DNA of 48,658 nt, taken from contig NZ_JAKVIM010000026.1 of NCBI RefSeq assembly GCF_022601715.1, positions 1 to 48,658 of the forward strand, given 5' to 3'. The notes below the pieces were generated by a model. The model saw only the letters and a list, made by a program, of their open reading frames with translations, ran no database searches and had not been told where the DNA came from. This stretch comes from Acinetobacter zhairuonensis (GTDB lineage Bacteria; Pseudomonadota; Gammaproteobacteria; Pseudomonadales; Moraxellaceae). Position numbers and translations under genes: made by a program. Shown one piece after another: positions 43,024 through 48,658 of the stretch (its first letter is position 1; each line of letters begins with the position of its first letter).

Positions 43024-44370
43024 ATGGATAGAAACGTTTTACACGAGATCAATCAAAACAAAATGAGCCGTTATCAATGGTTCGTGATTCTAATTTGTAT
43101 TTTGCTCAATGTAATTGATGGCTTTGATGTCATGGTTATGGCATTTACCGCACCATCTGTGTCTGCAGAGTGGGCGTTGTCTGGTGCACAAATCGGAATT
43201 TTGTTAAGCGCAGGATTATTTGGCATGGCTGCAGGTTCAATTTTATTGGCACCGCAAGCGGATAAAATTGGTCGTCGTTTATTAATTTTAATTTGCTTAG
43301 TCATTGCTGGTTTAAGTATGTCGGCATGTGCCTTGGTGCAAAGTCATAGCATGTTGGCAATTTTACGCTTTATTACCGGTGTTGGTGTCGGAGGCATTTT
43401 AGCGAGCAGTAACGTTCTTGCGAGTGAATATGCCAATCTGCGCTGGAGAAGTCTTGCAGTAAGTTTAATGTCCACAGGTTATGGCATTGGGGCAACTTTA
43501 GGCGGGATTTTAACTTTTGTCTTGATTGAGCATTTAGGCTGGCGTTCAGTCTTCTTGGCTGGGGGTATAACAACCTTAGTCATGTTCGCGATTGCATTAT
43601 GGTTATTACCAGAATCACTAGATTATTTGTTGGCAAAAAAACCAGCACGTGCTTTGGAAAATACCAATACGATTTTACAGCGTATGGGGTTAAAGGTTTT
43701 AAATGCCTTGCCGCAGTATGAACGTGAAGAACAGCAAAAGGGCAGCGATGTTGCCAAACTGTTTCGTGGGCATCAGGGTTTCCAGACGTTATGTCTATGG
43801 TTTGCATTTTTCTTGGTGATGTTTGGCTTTTACTTTGTCATGAGTTGGACGCCAAAGATTTTGATTGCCATGGGGATGTCTCGAGATCAAGGGGTAAGTA
43901 CTGGTATTTTAATTAGTGTTGGCGGTATTTTTGGTGCTGCAATTATTGGGCTTCTTGCTTCACGCATTAAAATTTTCCACGCCCTCAGTTTATTCTTAGG
44001 TTTAACCGCACTGTGTATCTTCCTGTTTGTAGCCGTTTCTGCTCAGGTTAGTATTGCGCTTGCAGTTGGTTTGTTGCTTGGCACGCTTATTAACGGTTGT
44101 GTTGCTGGACTGTATTCCATTTCACCAACGATTTATGACGCTGAAATCAGAAGTCGCGGTGTAGGTTATGCAATTGGATTTGGTCGTATTGGCGCCATTC
44201 TTTCACCAACCGTTGCGGGTATATTTTTAGATCAAGGGATTGCTCCTCAGCAGCTTTATGCGTATTACGGCATTGTCTTTATCTTGGCGATTTTCCTGAT
44301 TTTAATTCTGGGTAAAGCGGTTTATAGACATCAGCAGAGTCAAAGTTTGTCCTTAAATACTTCTGCGTAA
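43024..44370 (+). CDS. vanK: MFS aromatic acid transporter, VanK/PcaK-like
   Basis: AAHS-type proton symporter of 448 aa. The first segment has ILICILLNVIDGFDVMVMAF with the GFD motif. The inter-domain signature is ADKIGRRLLILICLVIAGLS, and the second half has AGLYSISPTIYDAEIRSRGV, also a family hallmark. About 12 membrane segments are visible. Its position with van-type operators upstream favours vanillate or protocatechuate uptake (VanK in ADP1), but a role in importing the product of the sulfatase is possible. It is followed after 33 bases by a porin, forming a two-gene uptake operon. Confidence 0.8.
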   Translation: MDRNVLHEINQNKMSRYQWFVILICILLNVIDGFDVMVMAFTAPSVSAEWALSGAQIGILLSAGLFGMAAGSILLAPQADKIGRRLLILICLVIAGLSMSACALVQSHSMLAILRFITGVGVGGILASSNVLASEYANLRWRSLAVSLMSTGYGIGATLGGILTFVLIEHLGWRSVFLAGGITTLVMFAIALWLLPESLDYLLAKKPARALENTNTILQRMGLKVLNALPQYEREEQQKGSDVAKLFRGHQGFQTLCLWFAFFLVMFGFYFVMSWTPKILIAMGMSRDQGVSTGILISVGGIFGAAIIGLLASRIKIFHALSLFLGLTALCIFLFVAVSAQVSIALAVGLLLGTLINGCVAGLYSISPTIYDAEIRSRGVGYAIGFGRIGAILSPTVAGIFLDQGIAPQQLYAYYGIVFILAIFLILILGKAVYRHQQSQSLSLNTSA

Positions 44371-44403
44371 TGACCTAAATAAAATTTAAACGTTGAGATA
44401 ATA

Positions 44404-45687
44404 ATGAAAAAGACATCTTTATGGGTGGGGGTCTGCTTGTGCCCAATATTTGCAAATGTGACACATGCGCAGTTCATCGCAGATAGTCAAGCTGAGCTCA
44501 CATTGCGTAATTTTTACTTTGATCGGGATTATAAACAGGATCCCTACCGTTATACGGCTGCTCGGGATTGGGCTGAAGGTCTGATTTTCAAAGGGCAGTC
44601 TGGATATACGGAAGGATCGGTTGGATTCGGTATGGATGTTCTGGCAATGGCTGGTTTTAACCTCATAGGCAATCGTGCAGATGATTATGCTCGTACGGGT
44701 TTATTACCCGTCAATTCCGATAATTCACGAGACGATTACTATGGAAAAATTGGTGTCACAGGCAAAGCGAAATTTCGGAATAATCAACTCTTTGTTGGGG
44801 ATTTAGTTCCACAACTTCCGACCATTTTTTCATCTCCAGCACGATTGCTCCCACAGACTTATCGTGGTGTGAGACTGGTTTCGACTGAAATTCCAAACTT
44901 ACAATTGGAAGGATTTTATGTCGATCAGGTTCGTCAAAGAGATTCGATTCATTACACCGATGCTGGAATTGATAATATTAATCGCCGTTATAACAATGCG
45001 GCGACAACGGATCATTTCTATACCTTAGGCGGGGCGTATCAACTCAATAATGCCTATCGCGTGCGTTTGTACCATGCTGAATTGCAAGATATTTATCAGC
45101 AACAATTTCTGGGCTTTAATGGCAAACAGCCGATTTCTGATCAATATAATTTCTTAAGTGATGTGCGCTTCTTTAATAGTGATGATGCTGGGAGTGAAAA
45201 AATCGGACAAGTCGACAACCGTCATATCAGTGGCTTATTTGGACTGAATTATCAGGGGCATACACTTTCGCTGGGTTATATGCAGTCATTTGGTGATACC
45301 GGTTTACCGTTCCTATCGGGTGCAGAGAGTCCTGTTGTACTGGACTTTATGAGTTCAGATTATTCCAACAAAGATGAAAAAGTTTACTCCGTACGCTATG
45401 ACTATGACTTTAAAAATGTTCGACTCGGAGAAACATCACTCAAGGGTCTGCGCTTTATGACGCGCTATGCCAAAGGTGAGGATATTGATTTATTAAGCTT
45501 TGGTGATCAACGTTTTGAAGAAGAGTCTATGGAGGTTGAATTGGGGTATCGCGTACCAGAAGGACGACTCAAAGGCTTAGGGCTCAGAACGCGTTTTTCA
45601 CATTATCGAAATGATATGCCCACCAATATGACCTTCCACTCGACGAATGAGACACGAATTAATGTAGATTATAGTTTTAAATTTTAA
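44404..45687 (+). CDS. OprD-family outer membrane porin
   Basis: Porin of 427 aa with a signal peptide ending THA (KTSLWVGVCLCPIFANVTHA). The mature start, QFIADSQAELTLRNFYFDRD, is the OprD-family opening, and the C-terminus is RINVDYSFKF. It is a clear paralogue of the hca porin at 26659 (shared SGYTEGSVGFG-like and SPARLLPQTYRG segments). It is co-transcribed with the VanK-like transporter and would provide the outer-membrane entry for the same aromatic acid. A terminator follows. Confidence 0.82.
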   Translation: MKKTSLWVGVCLCPIFANVTHAQFIADSQAELTLRNFYFDRDYKQDPYRYTAARDWAEGLIFKGQSGYTEGSVGFGMDVLAMAGFNLIGNRADDYARTGLLPVNSDNSRDDYYGKIGVTGKAKFRNNQLFVGDLVPQLPTIFSSPARLLPQTYRGVRLVSTEIPNLQLEGFYVDQVRQRDSIHYTDAGIDNINRRYNNAATTDHFYTLGGAYQLNNAYRVRLYHAELQDIYQQQFLGFNGKQPISDQYNFLSDVRFFNSDDAGSEKIGQVDNRHISGLFGLNYQGHTLSLGYMQSFGDTGLPFLSGAESPVVLDFMSSDYSNKDEKVYSVRYDYDFKNVRLGETSLKGLRFMTRYAKGEDIDLLSFGDQRFEEESMEVELGYRVPEGRLKGLGLRTRFSHYRNDMPTNMTFHSTNETRINVDYSFKF

Positions 45688-45702
45688 TGAAGAACTTTGA
45701 AT

Positions 45703-45735
45703 CATTCAGCCATCAAAGTTAATGGCTGAATGGTT
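45703..45735. terminator. Bidirectional terminator between porin and dsdA
   Basis: CATTCAGCCAT / ATGGCTGAATG with an 8-base loop, followed by GTTTC, in the 82-base gap between convergent genes. Confidence 0.78.
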
Positions 45736-45769
45736 TCATATCTCAATGTTAAAGTGGATGAAAATTCAA

Positions 45770-47101
45770 TTAATTCTGCGCTTTTGCTAAATAATTCGCC
45801 ATCTCTTGCTCAGGCACCATGCCACCACCCGTGCCCCAAACAATATGATTGGCATGCTGCAATTGCGTTGCTGTGAAATGATGCATGACTGCATATTCAG
45901 GATGTTGAGCAATCAACACAGGACCTAACATACCTGCCAAGGCAGAAGGTTCTAATTTGAGCTCTTCAGTTTGATGGAGTAGACCGAGTAATTGATACAG
46001 GGTTTGGTCATCCAACGTGTAAAGTCCATCCAGTAGTCTTTGCATGGCACGACCCACAAAGCCAGAAGCACGACCCACCGCCAGCCCATCCGCAGCGGTG
46101 ATGTTATCAATCCCAATGTCCTGTACGGAAATTTGATCATGCAAACCTGTAGCTATACCCAACAACATACACGGAGAATGGGTCGGTTCGGCAAAGAAGC
46201 AATGTACATGGTCGCCAAAAGCCATTTTCAATCCAAACGCGACCCCACCAGGACCACCGCCTACGCCACAAGGTAAATAGACAAACAGCGGATGATCTTG
46301 ATCGACTTGAATTTGGCGTTGCTGCAATTGCTGCTTTAAACGTTCGCCTGCAACCGCATAACCCAAAAACAGTGCCTGAGAATTTTCATCATCAATAAAG
46401 TGGCAGTTTGGATCTGTGAGTGCAGCTTTTCGACCTGCTTCCACCGCCACGCCATAATCTTCCAGATATTCGACCACGGTAACGCCGTGCGCGCGTAATT
46501 TATCTTTCTTCCATTGGCGTGCATCTGCGGACATATGCACCGTCACTTGAAAGCCCAGTTGTGCACTCATAATGCCAATGGAGAGTCCGAGATTGCCAGT
46601 CGACCCGACCGCAATACTGTATTGACTAAAAAACTGCTTAAATTCGGGCAGATTGAGTTTGGCATAGTCATCTTCGATGCTGAGTAAGCCTGCATCCAGC
46701 GCCAGTTTTTCTGCAAAACACAGCACTTCATAAATCCCGCCACGCGCTTTAATTGAACCTGAAATCGGTAAATGGCTATCTTTTTTTAGCCAAAGTGTGC
46801 CCTGAGTTTTTTTCCCGAATTGTGTTTCTAGCTGCTGCTGCATTTGGGGAATTGCGGCAAGTTCAGATTCAATAATGCCATGTGTTGCCGCGGTTTCTGG
46901 GAATGCAGCCATGAGATAAGGCGCAAAGCGTGCCAGACGGTCACGTGCATCCTCAATATCTGCTTGGTTCAGCCCAACAAAGGGTAATCCTTCTGCCAAA
47001 GTGGTGAAATTGGGGTTGAACCAAATGGTTTCTTTCAGTTCGATTAATTCCTTTACGATGGGATGCTGTTCACACAATTGTTGGATTTGCTCAGGATTCA
47101 T
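45770..47101 (-). CDS. dsdA: D-serine dehydratase (ammonia-lyase)
   Basis: PLP enzyme of 443 aa (E. coli DsdA is 442) that converts D-serine to pyruvate and ammonia. This detoxifies D-serine and lets it be used for growth. The PLP lysine is in [17 protein letters not shown], the phosphate loop is [16 protein letters not shown], and the stretch [17 protein letters not shown] is family-specific. Similarity to E. coli DsdA is visible throughout ([41 protein letters not shown]). The ATG at 47101 matches the usual N-terminus; an in-frame GTG at 47110 is the alternative. It is divergent from dsdC. Confidence 0.95.
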   Translation of the reverse strand: MNPEQIQQLCEQHPIVKELIELKETIWFNPNFTTLAEGLPFVGLNQADIEDARDRLARFAPYLMAAFPETAATHGIIESELAAIPQMQQQLETQFGKKTQGTLWLKKDSHLPISGSIKARGGIYEVLCFAEKLALDAGLLSIEDDYAKLNLPEFKQFFSQYSIAVGSTGNLGLSIGIMSAQLGFQVTVHMSADARQWKKDKLRAHGVTVVEYLEDYGVAVEAGRKAALTDPNCHFIDDENSQALFLGYAVAGERLKQQLQQRQIQVDQDHPLFVYLPCGVGGGPGGVAFGLKMAFGDHVHCFFAEPTHSPCMLLGIATGLHDQISVQDIGIDNITAADGLAVGRASGFVGRAMQRLLDGLYTLDDQTLYQLLGLLHQTEELKLEPSALAGMLGPVLIAQHPEYAVMHHFTATQLQHANHIVWGTGGGMVPEQEMANYLAKAQN

Positions 47102-47360
47102 ATTGGGCACTCATTCAGGTATTTACTGGCTTTCAACGCAGAAATATTCCATTTGCAGAAAACTTATTTTGATGTATTTGAATGGATTTATAGGGATTGG
47201 TCAAATGATGATATTTGGATTTAACATTAGAAAAATTCATCTGAAGTGAGAGAAATCTCTTACATATATTCATAAGGGTGAGATAAATTAATCTTAAATT
47301 CATCACCCATATGATTTCGCTAGTTGATGAAGGAAATTGAATCCCGTGGAGAACGTACAC

Positions 47361-48266
47361 ATGGCAAAGAGCAGTTTAACGGGTTTTCAACTCTCCAAAT
47401 TGTATACCTTTGAAGTCGCAGCTCGACATCAGTCCTTTGCCTTGGCTGCCGAAGAATTATGTCTGACCCCAAGTGCGGTGAGTCATCAAATCAACCAGCT
47501 TGAAAAAGAGCTTCAGCTCCAGCTTTTTTTAAGATTACACCGTAAGGTGGAACTAACGTCTGAAGGGCAGCGCCTTTTTATTGTATTACAGTCCTCATTG
47601 GAACATTTGAACCATGAACTGAATGCCATTCAAAATCAGGCTTTGGCGGGCTCACTGACCCTTTATGCACGTCCTTCAATTACCCAATGTTGGCTGATGC
47701 CCAGATTGCAGGATTTTATTCAGCAATATCCATTGATTGAGCTGTCGATTTTAACCGGCAATGACAGTGTTAATTTTCAACGCACAGGCATTGATTTGGC
47801 GCTTTATTTTGATCATCAACCTTCAGCCAATTTGAATTATCAGTATTTGATGGATGAGCAGATCATTCCCGTGTGTAGTCCAGCATATGCCAAAAAGATG
47901 AATTTGATGGGGCATGTGCAGCAGCTACAGGATTGTACTTTACTGCATGACAGCCAAGCATGGAACAATGGTAGGGGAACCGAAGAGTGGCAGAGCTGGG
48001 CACATCATTTTGGGTTAGAACTGGATACCTCGAAGGGCATGCAGTTTGACCGCTCGGATTTGGCGGTTTTGGCAGCTAAACAGCATTTGGGCATTTGTAT
48101 GGGCAGAAAAAGACTGGTTCAGCCAGAGCTTGAACGAGGCGAGTTGATCATTCCATTTCCTGAAATGCTAATGGCGTGTGAGCAACATTATTATCTTGCT
48201 TCAGCACATGGTCGCTTATTACCCAAAGTCGAGGTTTTTGTGACGTGGTTAAAAGCGCAGGCTTGA
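47361..48266 (+). CDS. dsdC: LysR-type activator of dsdA, DsdC-like
   Basis: LysR regulator of 301 aa. The helix-turn-helix is at about residues 14-60 (TFEVAARHQSFALAAEELCL, TPSAVSHQINQLEKEL). The effector domain contains ARPSITQCWLMPRLQDFIQQ, STLTGNDSVN-like ILTGNDSVNFQR and GICMGRKRLVQPELERGELI, all as in E. coli DsdC. The ATG at 47361 has GGAG about 10 bases upstream; in-frame GTG 47346 and TTG 47337 are alternatives. It is divergent from dsdA with a 259-base shared promoter region. In E. coli DsdC activates dsdA in response to D-serine. No dsdX permease is seen here. Confidence 0.88.
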   Translation: MAKSSLTGFQLSKLYTFEVAARHQSFALAAEELCLTPSAVSHQINQLEKELQLQLFLRLHRKVELTSEGQRLFIVLQSSLEHLNHELNAIQNQALAGSLTLYARPSITQCWLMPRLQDFIQQYPLIELSILTGNDSVNFQRTGIDLALYFDHQPSANLNYQYLMDEQIIPVCSPAYAKKMNLMGHVQQLQDCTLLHDSQAWNNGRGTEEWQSWAHHFGLELDTSKGMQFDRSDLAVLAAKQHLGICMGRKRLVQPELERGELIIPFPEMLMACEQHYYLASAHGRLLPKVEVFVTWLKAQA

Positions 48267-48658
48267 TCTTCTCAGCAATATACGCGCATAGTGAAAATAA
48301 TTTTGTAAACATAAAAAACTGAATTCGGTCAAATATTCTGTGAGTCAGTCTCTTATAAAGCACCTTAAAAAATGGATAGAGATTTAAGAAATGAATTAAA
48401 CTTATCATTTTGATTTTTAATCATATTAATTATAAATTTGGAATTGAATATTTAAAGTGTTTTTAATCACTACATCATGCATCTATAGCGTAAATAATAC
48501 TGCATAATTTCCTTTCTATATTGTCAATTTACGTCACAAAGTGCCATAAAATTCAGCTTGGCGCTGGTCAAAAACGCTAAATTTTTATACTATACGGCAA
48601 ACTTTATAATTACGACATTTACTTTATATTTATTAAAAACATTATGTTGAATCATATC
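48267..48658. other. Gene-free AT-rich end of the window
   Basis: No credible coding frame, repeat or RNA is visible. It probably contains the terminator of dsdC and the upstream region of a gene beyond the window, but I cannot place either. Confidence 0.5.

Noticed and set aside
45770..48266. D-serine genes as part of the aromatic island
   Set aside because: dsdA and dsdC form a normal divergent pair behind a bidirectional terminator; no shared operator with van or hca was seen.
1..48658. CRISPR arrays, tRNA or rRNA genes
   Set aside because: I looked for regularly spaced short repeats and for cloverleaf or rRNA-like sequence and saw none.

Overview
The window looks like a chromosomal segment of an Acinetobacter species. 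The base composition is low GC. The VgrG and effector layout, the hca/van aromatic catabolic genes (best known from A. baylyi ADP1), the OprD-type porins and an IS982-type remnant all fit that genus. The species cannot be named from the sequence alone.

Region 1 (1-9100) is a type VI secretion accessory island. It holds the 3' end of a vgrG, a PD-(D/E)XK (VRR-NUC / Tox-REase-5-like) nuclease effector, and an array of immunity-like genes. Three are DUF3396/TsiV-type copies (A1, A2, A3). A second family, B, has one full copy and one truncated copy. A degenerate second effector lies inside the array, so an effector + A + B unit appears to have been duplicated and then decayed. A membrane protein of unknown role and a wrecked helicase-associated nuclease remnant follow.

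Region 2 (9130-20830) is an iron-acquisition locus on the minus strand. It is collinear with the staphyloferrin B operon of Staphylococcus: sbnA, sbnB, sbnC, sbnD, sbnE and sbnF fused into one 1175-residue protein, then sbnG. A TonB-dependent receptor is its own unit downstream. Fur-box-like sequences precede sbnA and the receptor gene. No sbnH decarboxylase or sbnI is present, so the product may differ from staphyloferrin B. I regard this as the best candidate for an undescribed system.

Region 3 (20830-23830) holds a short, internally deleted IS982-like element and a type II NADH dehydrogenase.

Region 4 (23830-35620) is a hydroxycinnamate (hca) catabolic operon. It encodes a tannase-family esterase, a thioesterase, a DUF3237 protein, a porin, an acyl-CoA dehydrogenase, a hydroxycinnamoyl-CoA ligase, an aldehyde dehydrogenase and a hydratase/lyase. 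The transporter hcaK is divergent and the MarR regulator hcaR follows it. Together they would convert hydroxycinnamate esters to vanillate or 4-hydroxybenzoate.

Region 5 (35760-45690) begins with vanR, vanB and vanA (vanillate to protocatechuate). An arylsulfatase, a lipoprotein formylglycine-generating enzyme and an OprD porin follow in one operon, with a divergent VanK-like transporter plus porin. A perfect ATTGGATCCAAT operator lies in front of vanA, and two close variants lie between the sulfatase operon and the transporter. VanR may therefore control aryl-sulfate use together with vanillate demethylation.

Region 6 (45700-48658) is a divergent D-serine module, dsdA and dsdC, followed by a gene-free AT-rich end.
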